A stretch of DNA of 64,000 nt from the NCBI RefSeq assembly GCF_008831285.2, contig NC_045149.1, positions 18,553,035 to 18,617,034 of the forward strand, read 5' to 3'. Below, piece by piece: positions 1 to 14,200 of the stretch. Source of the DNA: Nymphaea colorata. Taxonomy: Eukaryota; Streptophyta; Magnoliopsida; Nymphaeales; Nymphaeaceae. The translations under genes were made by a program, and so were the position numbers. The notes under the pieces were generated by a model. The model saw only the letters and a program-made list of their open reading frames with translations, was not told where the DNA came from and made no database searches. Position 1 is the first letter of the stretch. Every line of letters starts with the position of its first letter.

Positions 1-3000
1 GGAGTTCACATCAGAAATGAGGTGTTGGAATCAGACAACAGGATCTATTTGCATCCATTTAAGCAAATGTCATATCATAAGTCTCCAAAGATTAAACTTT
101 AAAAAAAAAATCTATCATTTTATTTGTGAAATGAAGATGAAATGGGATATTCTCATTTTCTTGTAAACTCTTAGAACTAAAAGTTTCAGGTCTCTCTCTT
201 CAATGATTTATAAGGAAATAATGTTGTCAGGAATTTCAGAACATGTGATGCCGTCTCAAAGTAAATCTAAAAAGTTGGTCTCCATCGAAAGTTTTGCACC
301 GTTGATCTGGGAAAAAAAGAAAAAAGAAAAGAAAAATCTTGCCTGTTCACGTCCAATCTGTCAATATTACATAGAAGAAAAACCCAGCAAAGCACGTTTG
401 GTGGCTGAAAGTTTAAGAATATTTTCATGCAAGAACAACTTTTTGCCTTTAATGATAAAAAGAGGCCTGAAGTTTTTGAAATTCTTGATATTACGAAATA
501 TTCACTGTAAATTACCGATGACCTCGTTCCAATGTTGCCATTGTTGGATCATATCCGGCCCTGGGAGAAACATGGCAGCCCTAAGATTGTGAAAACAACG
601 TATTCTAAAAAATTCAATTATTCTAAGATACTCTTTAATTATTTACTCTATAAAAAAGATTAAAAATAGGCTGGTGAAGTTTAATATGAGTTGGATGTGT
701 ATCTGCTCCCAAAGCGATATAAAATCGGATATCAACAAATTTCCTCGAGATTAATTATGTCATGAAATCATTAATTTTCTTGTATTGTCAAGACAAGTCA
801 TGCCCTTGTCCGGTCCTATGACCCATCACATTAGTTAAATAAACCACGCTGGGCCAGGCTCGGATTTTAATAGGCCCAATGGTCAATTTTTGGACCTAGG
901 CCTGGTCTTATAGCGAGTCGTGTTTTTTAGTTTTCTTTATTTGGTTGAAGTGGCACCCAACTATAATTCAATCATCTCATGAAAAATTCTCGGCTCCACC
1001 TCTGCTGGCAAGTTGTATCTTCTGGATTTGACTTTTTTTTTTTAGCGAATGAAAGAGATGGTATTATTTTCTTCTGTTTTTAATGCTATTAGAGTTGAAC
1101 TCTAAATTCATGAACTGACCACCGCCACCACTATGCGGCAGAAAAGAAAACGCACCCGCGTCGATGCGATACGGGTGCGACCCAGATTCACACCCAAACC
1201 GCACCACGTTCATTTCAGTTCATTTTTTAAGTTTTTTTAACAAATTTGATATTATTAATATATTATAATAATTAATTATTAATAATAATAAATACTCTCG
1301 CTGCACCTAAATTTTTTGAGATGTACCGTGCCGGCATCTGTACCCGCACCGGCACCCATGACACAGGAACGGACCCAGAAAGACTCCATGTTCGGAAGTT
1401 TCACCAGGTGGCATATAGAGAATTTCAGAAGTCTGGGGCCTTTTTCTGTCATTAACGTCAACGAAACGAATCCTAAACGGAATATTCCTTTTTTGTATTT
1501 CAAAAGCCTACCGCTTCCGGGCTCTTCCACCAACCCCCAAGCTTTTCCTTTCTTGCCTTCCGGTATTTTTCTTGATAACGTTAACGTTGGGCAAGAAAAG
1601 TGAAGATATGTGAACGGGTCAGCTCCGGGTTTCACCAGATCAGATCTCTCTTTGCTTTTTCGGTTTGAGACCCAAACACCAATTTCTCAACCAAACCCCT
1701 TATTTATATATATATATATATATGTTTCAGGTAAGAATGGCAAAAACTATGATCATTTAATCGAGTTACTTATGTGCAGAGGTAGATTCATGTGGTGGGG
1801 CCTAACAAGGTATGCATTGGTGACATTTTTCGGGTAAGCGGGAAAGTTTAATACTCAACTTATATCTTTTCACTACAGAATCTAACATGGAGGAGTCAGG
1901 ACGAAGTGGGCGGGCACATGCCTCTCTTAATTGAAAATTCCTTTGATGGGCCATCTAATGTTTTGTGACGAAATTCACCTGCCTTTTCACATGGCGTTAG
2001 AAACTTATAATTAGTTGGTGAGAAAGTTGAATCTCAAAGAGTCGGGACTTTTTCTCCTGGCCTTACACACGCCTAGGATAAATCTACCGAGCTACAAATT
2101 CTACCTCGAGACAAAGTAGAACCAGGTACGCTCAAAGTTGAGCTTGTGAAGAGTAGTCTGCTTCACCTTACGTTGCTGAGTTTAAAATATTTAACCTAAG
2201 ATAAAAAATATATATATATATATGTCAATAAGGTAACATAGAAGATGTAAAAATTCGTTTTAGAATTGTAAATTTTGGAAAATAAAATTGCAAATTACAA
2301 TAAGGTAAGATTGAAAAAAAAAAAAATCATGAAATACCTGGCTACCCATTGTGTGAATGGTGGATTATTAGTATTATTTTTTTACAAGGTTTGGGACTTT
2401 TAGGCTCTTTGCACGTGGATGGTTGCGTGTGGCCAGTAAGCACAATCACACGATGCCAGAATCTGAGCACGTCATCCATGGTAGTTGCCTTTCCAAATGG
2501 CCACGTTCTTCCCGGTATTTACATGAATATCTATCGAGGTGTTTGATGGACTTGGCTCTAATTTGCTTGTCAAAACTTTATTTGTTTTTAATTTGCTTGA
2601 CAAAACTTTATTTGTTTATAAACGAGCTTAAGCTTTAGTTGAGATGTATGCTTAAAATGTTAAACTAGTCTAGTTTGAGTTGTAAGAATTGGACTCGTTT
2701 AAACCCGATTTGGTTAGACTATACAAAAAAATATGAAGTTATATTAAGAAAATAGTTAAATGAGTATCAACTAAACGAGTTAACTAATTAAACGAGCTAA
2801 AAGAAACAAGATATTCATAACAAACGAGTTAACGAGTCGAGTTCGAACTCAACATTGTATCATCGATTCAAATTGGAGGGAACTCAATTCGAGTTTTCTA
2901 AGTCCAGTGGAGCTGATTGAACTCGACCTCGGGTGCAGTCGTTGGGGGTCTAAGATCTAACTCCATCGTCGACGGCGGCGCCATGCGACCAAAACCGCAA

Positions 3001-3100
3001 TAATTTCTCTCGTTAGAAGGGCATAAGAGTAAACTCTTCACCAACCAACTCACCATTCCCACCGCCCTTCCTCTGTTCAGATCTTTCCTCGTCTGTTCCA
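1..3100. other. 5' intergenic region, no gene recognised
   Basis: AT-rich spacer with only short open frames, none resembling a known protein. Around 830-920 and 1130-1370 there are GC-richer patches (runs built on cacccgcg and gtaccgtgccgg) of the kind left by decayed dispersed plant repeats. AT dinucleotide tracts lie near 1700-1725 and 2209-2223. The last few hundred bases before 3252 are probably promoter and leader of the downstream KAB1-type gene. Confidence 0.6.
2560..2619. repeat. 30-bp tandem duplication
   Basis: Two adjacent near-identical 30-bp units, each containing atttgcttg followed by caaaactttatttgttt, differing at only a couple of positions. It lies in AT-rich intergenic DNA upstream of the KAB1-type gene. 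No function is apparent; replication slippage is the simplest origin. Confidence 0.85.
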
Positions 3101-3251
3101 GAACGAAGCCAGAGGTCAAACATCCTCTGTTGCTCTGCTTCGTCTTCTCTACCTGTCTGTGTGACTCTCACCGCCACCAACCACCGGAAGAAGAACAAGT
3201 AGAAAGAAGCAGCGGAAGGACTCCCTCCCCACCTAGATCAGAAGAAGGAAA

Positions 3252-6200
3252 ATGGCAACGAAGATGCAGTACAAGAATCTGGGAAGGTCGGGTTTGAGGG
3301 TGAGCCAGCTATCTTACGGGGCGTGGGTGAGCTTCGGCAACCAGCTGGACGTGAGGGAGGCGAAGTCGATATTGCAGTGCTGCCGCGACCATGGCGTCAA
3401 CTTCTTCGACAATGCGGAGGTGTACGCCAATGGGCGGGCGGAGGAGATCATGGGGCAGGCGATCCGGGAGCTCGGGTGGCGCCGCTCCGACCTTGTCATC
3501 TCCACCAAGATCTTTTGGGGAGGAAGCGGCCCCAATGACAAGGGGCTCTCCCGGAAGCACATCATCGAGGGCACGCGCGCATCCCTCAAGCGCCTCGACA
3601 TGGATTACGTCGACGTTCTTTACTGCCACCGACCGGACGCCTCGACGCCGATCGAGGAGACGGTCCGCGCCATGAACCACGTGATCGACCATGGGTGGGC
3701 CTTCTATTGGGGAACCAGCGAGTGGTCCGCTCAGCAGATCACCGAGGCGTGGTCCGTCGCCCAGCGCCTCGACCTCATCGGACCTGTCGTCGAGCAGCCG
3801 GAGTACAACCTCCTTTCCCGCCACAAGGTCTTCCCTCCCTCCCTGACATTTTTCTTTTCCTCCTGTTTTTCCTTCGGTGGTCTTGCTGTTGTGTTGCTGG
3901 GTGGCTGCTTCACCATTTTGATCCATGTCCTTGTTTAATATTGCTATGTTCGTTTTTCCTTCTGTTGGTTTGATTTAGTGTGGCCTCGTTCTGATTTGGG
4001 CTGGTTTTGTTTTGCTTTTTTGTGGCGTCGATCGATTGATGATTAAATGAGTTTGATGGTAGATGTAGGTGATTTGGTTTGATGTTGCTTTAGATTTATT
4101 GTAATTAGTCTTGTTATCTTGGAATAGATTATGATTTCGCAAATTCGATGGTGAGTATTCAAACTTGTCTAGTGGCAGTTGATTGATTCTGCATTCTGAT
4201 GGGTTTGATCGAATTGCTGGTTGGGTCGGGAAGGTGTTGGTTTTCGGGTTTTAGTCCACCCTTTAACGAGAGTTGAAGAATTTTGCTTCACATGTGCTGC
4301 TGCTTCCTGGTTTATTCAAGCTCTGTGGTCGATCATTTTACTTTTCGGTAGAGTAGGGATCATCGTGGCTTCTCAGAATCTCCTCTTGTTATTTTTCTTT
4401 TTTTGTTTATCATTTAATGATTGTTTGACAAATTTTTAGATCGCAGGTTGAAGTTTAAGTTCTTTTATTCCTAAGGTATTGCTGTTTTTACAGGGTAGGG
4501 TGATCGAAGCTTAATAGATTAAACAGTTTGCCCTTGGGTTTCTTCTTCTATTCTTTTGCCTGGTCCACACATAATTTATTTGTTTTGATTTTGTTTTATC
4601 CTTCTGATCTTGTTTACGTTCTTCATTTCCTCTCTTGTTCTTAATACTGTAACTGTTCACCTTTTCCTTACCTGCTAACTGTAAAAACCTTTTCACGTTT
4701 TTTCAGTGTTCTACTTTTCAACGTTGCCTGTCTGTTTGCCAATCAGTTGTTTGTTTCACGTCATGGTGATATTGTTTTGTCGTGCATGCAAGAAACCAGT
4801 TAAGAAATACCCAATAATGTCTTATACAGATTTAAACATGTTTGGGCATAACATGCCAAATTTGAGCGGCCATAAGAAAGTATAGTGTCTGATTCATGCA
4901 TTTGGCTTGTATATTATGCGCAGGTTAGCCTTCTCTTGAATGTAATTTGGAAAGTTTGTCTTTACAGTTTACACAACTAAAGCATGATTACCTTTTCTGA
5001 CAATAATTTGGAAAATTTGGCCTTCACACAACTCAAGATGTATCAATTCAAGAGTCAATACTTTTGAAAAGCATTATGCCTTTGTGAACTTTTGTGCGTG
5101 CATCTGTAAATCTATGCACATGCACATGCACATGCACATGCACAACCACAACCACAAGGCACAAGCTCGTGTGCCCCCATGCCAGCAAGTACTTATTTAC
5201 ATATGTGTTGACTTGTATACATCATTGTTCTCTTCTTACGTTGAAATGCTATCATGGTATGTTTACTTCATTAATTTTTGAAATGCCTTAGTCCTAAGCA
5301 TGAACTCGATGGGATCAGGTTGAAGTGGAATATCTCCCGCTTTACAGCACATACGGTCTCGGTCTTACAACATGGAGTCCACTTGCATCTGGAGTCCTCA
5401 CAGGAAAATACAATGACAAAACCATACCTCCTGATAGTCGATTTGCCTTGGAAAATTACAAGGTAAAATGCTCAAATTTCATGAATTTATTTAAACTTTG
5501 AAGCGACATATCATAAACTGCATGGAATTCCTTGTTCGGTGCTGTAGTTGTATCTGCTTTCTGATCATTAGCTTGTTTGTGCAATACATTCATGGATGTT
5601 TCAACTGTTCAAGTCAGTTTTCTGTTGAAGTTGAAATGAGGTAGTTTAAAATGATGCAAACAAAATCAGCTATGTAGAAATTTTAAAGCAGTTTTATCTG
5701 TGAAGGATCAAGAGTCTTATATGAGATAAGAAGAAGTTTTAGGGGACCATATGTAGGAGATGCAAGAAAGTTAGAGGAAACAAAGGATTAAGTGACAAAA
5801 CATTCTAGTTTTGGACCTTTATGCAAATTATCAGCTGGTAGAACAACTCCGTCCTTGTCTGTCTCTCAAGTTAGTCCTTGATATTAAACTTGTCAATTGT
5901 ATAAGCATTTTACAATGACATAAACTCATTTTGCTGATAACATTACTTACTAAGATAAGTCATTGAACATGTTCAAGAATATTCCTTTTGCTTTAACGTT
6001 GTTTGTTCACACTTCATCTTTCTTCTTCCTTCAGGAAGTTCTAGAGTACCAAAATCTCAAGGAAGTTGTTTCCTCTCGTTGTCCTTCCCTCTTCAAAGAA
6101 ATTAGTCTATTGCATGTTTTCTTCAATCATCTTTAATAAGAACTGGTTGTTGTTTGGACCTCTTGGTTTCTTGTTCCTGTTTGTCAGAGTGACATCTATA

Positions 6201-9200
6201 TTCACAGGTGGTGCATCCCCTTCTCATTGTAATAACACACACATGTCAATTGCATATTAGATAACGTCTAATTAAACATGTCATAATTTTCAGAACATGT
6301 CAACACCCTCGCTACAATCAATGTCTACTAGTGATGAGTAATTATGTGATTCTTCATTCTTGCATATTTGAACAAGATGAGACATTTGTAAAGCTACTAA
6401 ATTTCAAATTTGTTTTTATACTATCTACTCTTGATGGACCACCTTTTGTAGATTGAAGTATAATGTTTAAAGGTTGTTTGTGCATTTTCAAATTATGTCC
6501 AAGATTGTCACATCTCCTACCTGACATTGTGTAGGTCAATGTACCCTTTTTAAAGTGATTTCATCCTTTGATTCAGTTCTTTTTTTTTTTTTTGGGTCAC
6601 TCAACACTATATCATACTTCAAGAAGTAAAATCGAGAGATTGTCTTGTGGCCAAAACTGTTTATCAGGTAAGACATGTATTGCCTCTGCATATGCTTTTC
6701 TTTATGCAACAACTAAAAAACAAAAAAAATCATCTATCTATGGCTTAGGATCATCACCGAATTTTCAATAACATATATGGTATGCTTGCTTGGAATTTCT
6801 CTCTCAAATGCATTGTATACTTGAAATCGTTTTCTACCGCTTCCTATTCATTGTCATTTATACATATACACAATAACATATCGTTCATTTTAAAGAGAAT
6901 GTTCACTACTTAGTACGGGGTGCCAAAATAAAATTTACGAAACTTGAACATTACTAGCCAGTGAGATAATATAACATAGCTCCACCAGCTACCATGTCAG
7001 TCATCTTTTTTTCTTCACTGTAGACAGAACTCCACCTTCCCAAGTGTTTTCTTTGTAGCTTATTCTTGCTAACAGTGTCATATGATTATTCTAATTCGAT
7101 CTATCATCTCAATAATTGAAAGTGATCTATACTTATTTACTACATTGTTAAAAGATCTGCTGATGCTATTGGTGTTAACTTCATTGGATTATCTTAGTAA
7201 AAATAGCTCTTGCCCAAAAATGTCTTTCTATGCCATCCAATCAATTCTAAGCATGAATGTTGATTCTTATAATATTGTCCATTGCTTGATCATGTATGAC
7301 CTTTTCTGATGTATTTGCTGTAATCTTGAAACATTTATGTTGTTGAGCCAAAAAAGTTGTTTTTTAATACTAATTTGAACAACTGGAGGCTGCAAAACCA
7401 CACTATGCTATTAAATGTAAGTTTCAAGTGTATAATGCCTATTAGAATAATTCGTGTAACAAACTAGAAATTTTGTTGCACAAGTGGAAGGACTTTAGCA
7501 GGTAGCAGACTTTTTTGACAATCACTCATAATAATGGTGTTTTCGACTTTTCGTTATTAATTTAACATGTTGCATCTAAAAGCCTAAAAAATCATTTCCA
7601 ACTTATATGTGCTTCTGTCCCACTATATCATATGCTAATGGAAACTCCCTTTTTTCCATCTTGAGGAACAATACTTTCCATATAAGAGGTATCCATTTGC
7701 ATAAATAAATTTGCTTGGAGCATCTTTGTATCATTGAAGGCATGCTATATTCTTGAACCAGATTCGGTTTTCATTCTTTCTCCATGTGATGATGCTATTT
7801 GGATTTGTCTCATAGAAAAACTTATTAAATTTGATAACTTTGTCAAGTTTTTCTTTATGTTGTAGATATGACATCATACAAAGTGATAAAAGTATTTGAA
7901 ATTGATAGCAAGTTTGCAGTTGTACTTAACGAAATGTTCCTATCATGTTTAGAAGATGAGAATTACACAAATGATGAAAGTTCACATGATGATGATAATC
8001 ATGAAGCAAATGTAAGTTTTGATAATGGTCACCATGTGCTTGAAGTTTTTATGTAAGGAGTTTGAATTAGGGGAGTTTTTTGAGTCTAAGGCATAGTTTA
8101 GAAGGTGTTTGCCAAATGCTCCATACAGGCGGTGTAATTGCACACCAACCTTTTTTGGTGGCATAGGAGGGATGTACTATATATAGAAAGAGAAATACAA
8201 AGTACACAATTGGAAAGAAAGGCTAAAACATCATACAGTTACAATCTTTAACAGTAGGCACCAAAAATCTCTAGTGAGTCGATGACTAGGTTTGATTAAT
8301 TGCCCTAGTCAGGCGACTAGTTAAAGAAATTAGTTGCTGCTTACTGGCGACTTGAAACTGGTCCAACTAGGTGACTGGTTGGGCTGATCAATTGCTGGTT
8401 TGACATCATAGGTTAAGATTATTATCATTTGGTCTCTCCACTCAGATGTCCATCCTTGTATATAACTTGAAACTAAGAGTAGCTACTCACTACTTATTTG
8501 TCAAGAATCTCTCTCTTGGTGTGCATGCCTGATGTGTGCTTACAATTTTCATCTCAGCTTCTCATGTTTAGTTAGCCATAGGATGGGCACTCTGCTCAAT
8601 GGATGGCCGTTCTTGGTTGAAATGTCACGACGAGAATTGCTTTTTTTCCTTTAATTCTATAAAACTAAAAATTACTGCCACTGTGGTAACTCGGTTCCAT
8701 TTGAAAATGGAGATACCTAAATTTGAGCATAGGGAAGAACATGAGTTTCACTATTGCTTAGGTGCTGCAGTATCGTTTGAGTGATTCTTTCTTGATATTT
8801 TGCATGCTATCTGGGTTTCAAAGATGTTATGGTTTATACTTTATAGTATGTCTGATCAGAGATGAGGTTTGACGGTGCATAGTCACCTGTAAGGTTAACT
8901 TAGTTGTTAAGGCTTGGACTAGTCCACACCTAGGCATGAGACCACACCCGTTGTAACTTAGTTGTTAAGGCTTGGACTAGTCCACACCTAGGCATGAGAC
9001 CACACCCGTTGCCTAAGTCCATCACTTAGGCGACATGTTAGACTGGCACCTGGACTAGGCGCTAGCATGCCTAGTCCATGGGAAGGTGGAAAGTCACCTT
9101 CCCTTCAAATTAAGTCATGTAATTTTATTATATGCTGTTATACAATATATACTTATATTAAATGCAGTTATATTATATAATTTCTGTTCTTTAAGTACAG

Positions 9201-11226
9201 TTTGCTGTACTTTAATTACATATTGTATATCAACTCATCAAGTGGAAGTTCCAGTCATATGTTAAGTACATAGTCTATAAAACCGTGAATCTGTATATAT
9301 CTTATGTGCTCTAAAACATATTTTGTGGAACCTATGCCAGCCTTCTTACCCATGTTAAAACCTAGGTTTATGGTAAAAAGATCATCAGTTTCTCTTTGTT
9401 TAGTGCATGTCTAGTAATCAGAGAAATATGTGTAGACCTCACTTCAACATAGTCTTATGTTAGAGCTGCAAAGATACAATATGAACTATGTAGATGATAG
9501 TCCACACATGAAGCATAAAACATTTCCTAAATTACTATGTTGTAAAAATTTCATTTGATGCAGATACTTATGAAGTCATGGTCATCAAATATTCAGTACA
9601 CAAGTAACATAGTAAAAGTTTGTTAAATATTGGTAAACTTCATCTTCATTTACAGACTAAATGCAATGCTTGATTATGGCAATTAATTTTAAGTAGATAT
9701 GACTTGATTACAGAAGAGCTCCCAAAGAACTGAAGTGTTAGTAACAGAATAAAAGTCTCCTAGATATTGGACGCCTTTTTAGGCCAGGTACGCCTAAGCG
9801 CCAGGCATTGGCTGGCGCCTAGGCAGCGCCTAGACACCTTGACAACTAAGAAGGTTAATGGATAAACACAAAACATGCATCATATTGCTTCATCAAATAA
9901 ATTGCAGATCCAAATTGAAGTATGAGCTCAGTATTATGATGTAAGCAAAAGGTCTTTCTTGCAACAATTCTATCAATAGACTACATAATTGGAAATGCGT
10001 AGACAACAATCATGAGAATGGTTTGTGACTTCATTCTATGGCTACCATGGGTAGTTGAGTTAATTTAAAAGGGTATACTTGATTCTAAGATTTTGAGTGA
10101 GTGTAAACGTAAAGATACTAATTACTGGTAAATATACTAATTACTGAATGACCGAACAGTGACCAAGGCCTTCAAGTTATGGTATTGATTCTGAAAATGT
10201 CGAGCTTTTCAGAGGGGAAGATTAAATCATAATTGCTAGGAAAATGTAGCTGTTTTGATTTTTGAGCAATAATGAAAAATTCCGTGGCCATAATGTCCCA
10301 TATCAAGTTGAAGCCCTATAAGTCAATTTTCACTAGGATCCAGATGGAAACCTGTTAATTATTTTATGTTGACAACGGGTGCAACTATTTGACTTGAAGG
10401 AATCACTTTATATGACAATGCACTCATTATGCTCTTCATTTAAATTGGCTGAGCACTAGTTTATCCATATAGAATTTCTGGCATTAGATTTAACAGATTA
10501 ACTGAATGTTGCCAGTCACCGTGATGATGTTGGGGACTATCCAAGTAATGTGTTCTTTTTGTTGTTGATATTTATAATATTCCTTTTCGACGCTATCGCT
10601 ACAGAATTGTCTTTTCCTGAGCATACTGCTCGCAGCAGCTGATGCAACCAGTCATCATACATGTTTGGCCGTCCAGTACTCTTTACAGTGTCATCTTTGT
10701 GTTTGCTGTGCTATTTCTGAGGAGTTCCCTCTATGATTGGTTTGTTTGCTCTGTAGAACTTGGCAAACAGGTCGTTGGTTGATGATGTGTTGAAAAAGGT
10801 TGGCGGACTGAAACCCATTGCAGAGGAGTTGGGTGTGAGTTTAGCTCAACTTGCAATTGCTTGGTGTGCCACAAATCCAAATGTTAGTTCCGTCATCACA
10901 GGTGCTACAAAGGAGAGCCAGGTAGGCAATTTTTCAATATCTCTAAAACTCATGATTTCAGTCATTTGGGAGAAGTTCTATTTTGTAGCAGACATGCTTT
11001 CAGTCATCTGGGAGAGGTTTTCTTTTATTGTCTGCTATAGCACTATACAAAACTAATAATACTTTTTACGTAGTCAAATTCTAATGAACGCTGCACTGAC
11101 TTCCATGTGCAGATTCATGAGAACATGAAAGCTCTAGATGCAATTCCCTTGCTGACACCAAATGTGATGGACAAGATTGAGGCAGTTGTTCAAAGCAAGC
11201 CAAAGCGTGCTGAATCATACAGATAA
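3252..11226 (+). CDS. KAB1: Voltage-gated K+ channel beta subunit, aldo-keto reductase family (KAB1 type)
   Basis: Four coding exons, 3252-3827, 5319-5462, 10757-10921 and 11113-11226, all with GT-AG borders, give 332 aa. This is four residues longer at the N-terminus than Arabidopsis KAB1 as I recall it (328 aa). The start ATG sits in a good context (aaaATGG). The protein is one NADPH-binding (beta/alpha)8 aldo-keto reductase domain. The family's catalytic tetrad is visible as Asp53, Tyr58 (in AEVYANG), Lys86 (in ISTKIFWGG) and His126 (in LYCHRPD). It ends in [10 protein letters not shown], close to the known plant beta subunits. In plants this family forms a cytosolic oligomer that binds Shaker-type potassium channels and may couple redox state to K+ uptake. 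Exon 1 is GC-rich with C or G at most third positions; exons 2-4 are AT-rich. Intron 2 is 5.3 kb. The gene converges on the Aux/IAA gene. Family assignment is near certain; orthology is inferred. Confidence 0.96.
5114..5143. repeat. Hexanucleotide microsatellite (ATGCAC)5
   Basis: Five exact copies of ATGCAC, followed by two aaccac units. It lies in intron 1 of the KAB1-type gene. Confidence 0.95.
8896..9011. repeat. Perfect 58-bp tandem duplication in intron 2
   Basis: Units at 8896-8953 and 8954-9011 are identical as read. Each begins taacttagttgttaagg and ends accacacccgttg. Perfect identity in otherwise diverged intron DNA implies a recent slippage or unequal-exchange event. The following 60 bp (gcctaagtcc, ggcgacatg, actaggcgctag) belong to the same degenerate repeat neighbourhood. 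Confidence 0.95.
9774..9840. repeat. Degenerate GC-rich repeat with gcgcct motifs
   Basis: A short GC-rich island in AT-rich intron DNA, made of overlapping variants of gcgcctag and cgccaggc in both orientations (tacgcctaagcgcc, ctggcgcctaggc, agcgcctagaca). The same motifs recur near 9030-9075. It is probably the remnant of a transposable element; I cannot assign a family. Confidence 0.45.
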
Positions 11227-14200
11227 GTGAATGGCGGTGTATTTGTCATCAGTATTTGGGATTGGCTTTCCGGATGATTTTGTGCTCAACAGTTTTCAAG
11301 CCAAGGTTGCTGCAGATTACCTCTTTGAAGTTTTTTGTTGCTTCTCTTTCTTCCTAGTCTCTAGATCATTTATGGGAAATTAAAATACTGGAAATTGGTC
11401 TCGTTTTCGTTTGGGGTTACTCGTATACTCACAGAAGTTATTTGTGCACGGGGATATGATGTGTGAACACAATGCCCTTGGCACCGTTTTTCTTACGAAG
11501 AATGGTACCGGGCTGGACAAATGTAAAACATTTCTGTTTCTTAGTAGCAGAACAATTTTTTGGACTTGGTTTTGGTCCTTGTGTGGTGTCATTATGGAAT
11601 TCTATTATAACAGGCATTGCCGATCGTCTCAGTTTGTGGTCAGTTACTCGTCTTTGTGATGGAGTATGTGATTATGCATGTCGCAAAAAGTCGCCTCGAA
11701 ACAACTTTGACCAAGGGCTTCTACGCAGTACCAATGTTGCATTTAACTAGATCAAGATAAAGCTATGTGGAGAACAAAATTACCGTATTCTAGGCTTCTA
11801 GGGTGAAGGTTTGTCCCTTCTATCTATAGAGCTTTCTTTGTTACTTCATCTGGGTCTGCAACTCTGCACTGATCGAGATGAACTAACCTGAAATTCAGGT
11901 AGTTATGTTTGACAAGAAAATGGGTTCCTATCAAGTTTGGCCTGCGTTGGTACAAGTTTAGCCTGCAAACCAATTAAGAAATACAAGTGCATCTAGATGT
12001 CGAAATTTCATCTATTGGGTTTAGCTTCACAAAATCGTATCCAAACCTGGTTCTAAATCATAACCGATTGAACAACATCGAATTAGTTCAAAACTCAGGA
12101 CACCTTCAAGAAATTCGCGATCCATGTTATGTTGTTCCTCATCAGTTAGTAAGAAACCGGCTGTGCTACTCAGTTTCTAAGTTTTGTTACTATGAAGTCC
12201 CAGGAGTCGATTAAGGACTCGAAGGATTTACTACATATCTCACGAGGCGGGGATGTCAAAGGGGTCGGATTCAAACTGGAAATAATTTCGCCCGGAATCA
12301 GATTTGACTTGAGATGTAGATAAAGAGACAAAAACCTGTCCAAAATTTTCAGGTAATCAGATTCAGATGTCCTGAAAATTTGGGTATCCATCAGGTTTAC
12401 AAAGAATCACCTTCGGTATCTGAATCTGATTACTAGGAGGATGTGAATTTTCTTATTGGAGTAGATTACTTCGGAATCAGATATTGGATTGGACGCAAGG
12501 CTGATTTCTCCCTTCAACTGCTGAAAAGAAAGCAAAAAGGATGTGCAGGAAAAGAAAACGAGGATGTGATTAGTCTTGATAACGTGGTTATAATATAGTC
12601 TGGTTGTACTGATCATCTGTACTGCGGAAATTGAGATATCGATACGTCCTGCAAGAGGTAAGTTAGGCATGCTCATTCACCTGAGATATCGATATCGAGT
12701 GTTCTTATCATCTGCAATGAATGTCAACAATGTCGACAGTATTGGTATGAAAAGTGATCGAACACAAGGCGACGATGCTCCTGTCTAAGCTTTTATAAAC
12801 GATGAACCATTTTTTTCTTCTCTTTTTGCAAAAATCGAACCGTCATTTATTTTTGACTCCAGAAACACGCTAAGATTGATCTTTGTAATCAAGGACTTCG
12901 TATCTAGTGGTTCCTCCATCATCATCTGCCATTAACACCAGGATTCAAATGTTGAGTGCTTACAGGTCCTACTGCAAAAGCGACAAGGACCAATCTGTGA
13001 AAGAATTCAGCTACTGTGGAGAGATTCCATTACAAAGTTCTCACTCAACTCCATAAATGAGCTGTGACTGATTTCATCCAGTGGGTTCACAGATTTGTCA
13101 TGGTAAATGTGGTGCAATAGGATCAGGGTTAGGTTCGAAGTGTATCAGAATGGTATAATTTGACCTAATTTTGTTCCCCAACAAGAGGACAGGGAAACAA
13201 TAAACAACCAAGCTACAACTATCCCAAGAGAATCATTTGGGTCATCACCAACTCCCAAACAGCAACATGTTGGTGGACAGCCAAGTACTGTGATGCATTC
13301 AATGAACATAAATTAATCAAGCAGTTCAGCTTCATCGGGTTCCTGCTAGGCTTCAACTGTACTCGGCTGAGGGTAGGTAGGAAGTTCTGGTGCAGGAGGA
13401 AGCACTTTTCGGAACTAATCTGTTGCAGATGAATGGCTTGATGAACATGTCAAAACAAACATCTCATTTGAATTCATTAAATTCAAAATGCTTTCTTTTA
13501 GACTTTTTGGCTTTGATTCTTTAAAATTAACATCAAGTTGCTATAGCTTTTTCAGGTTTAAATCCATCAAATATTACTCAAGCAAACTGTATCTGGGTTG
13601 AGAGACTTTGTTGCTTGCTTGGCGGTGCAAAACACTAAGACTATTCCCTGGCCCCCAGGTTCATAACATGCATAGGCAAGAGGTAAGAGAAGTGGAGCCG
13701 GATGTACCAAACACCCCTGGGGCTCCATCAAATATCTACTTGAGAAACAAATGGTCTATCCAAATTACTCTTAGTTGCACTGCTTTCTTTCTTTCTCGCT
13801 CTAGAGTGAAGATGATGAGTGTAAGTTTATCAATGAAATTCTTTTGGGGAAACGATTAAATTTTGTATCCCTCAAATTTTCTCCCAAACTGTAGCAATAA
13901 ATGTGGCGCATAAGACATTCAATGATGAACATTTTCATATTCCCATCTTTTCTGTCATTTACATCCTCAATTTATGGCAAACCAATTACAGATCCACTCA
14001 CAAGGCTAGGATTCATCTTAAGACTTCTGGAATTTCAGTTAGCTAACTGATACTTGTTAAAGCCCTCAATTAGCTGGATGAACCCAATCATGCAGGGGCT
14101 GGAGACAAAGTGAGGTATCGTGTGGGCAATTGCCCACACAGACCCCAAAAAATACTTATTTTATATTAAAATTAGAGCAATTTTTTTTTTTCATTTACAT

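Larger units (their letters stand above)
5463..10756 (+). other. Intron 2 of the KAB1-type gene, 5.3 kb, no nested gene
   Basis: The intron begins gtaaaa and ends ctgtag. It is AT-rich and contains no open frame that resembles a known protein. Between about 8270 and 9100, and again near 9780-9840, it holds GC-richer segments built on variants of cctagg, gcgcctag and gactag. These look like decayed dispersed repeats and, with the 58-bp duplication, suggest the intron grew by insertion. The rest is featureless at this resolution. Confidence 0.7.

Noticed and set aside
3309-3926. 205-codon antisense open frame over KAB1 exon 1
   Set aside because: It is a mirror of the GC-rich coding exon, has no recognisable domain, and runs into the intron.
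6000-7400. Possible retrotransposon fragment in KAB1 intron 2
   Set aside because: Short open frames lack any gag, integrase or reverse-transcriptase motif on either strand.
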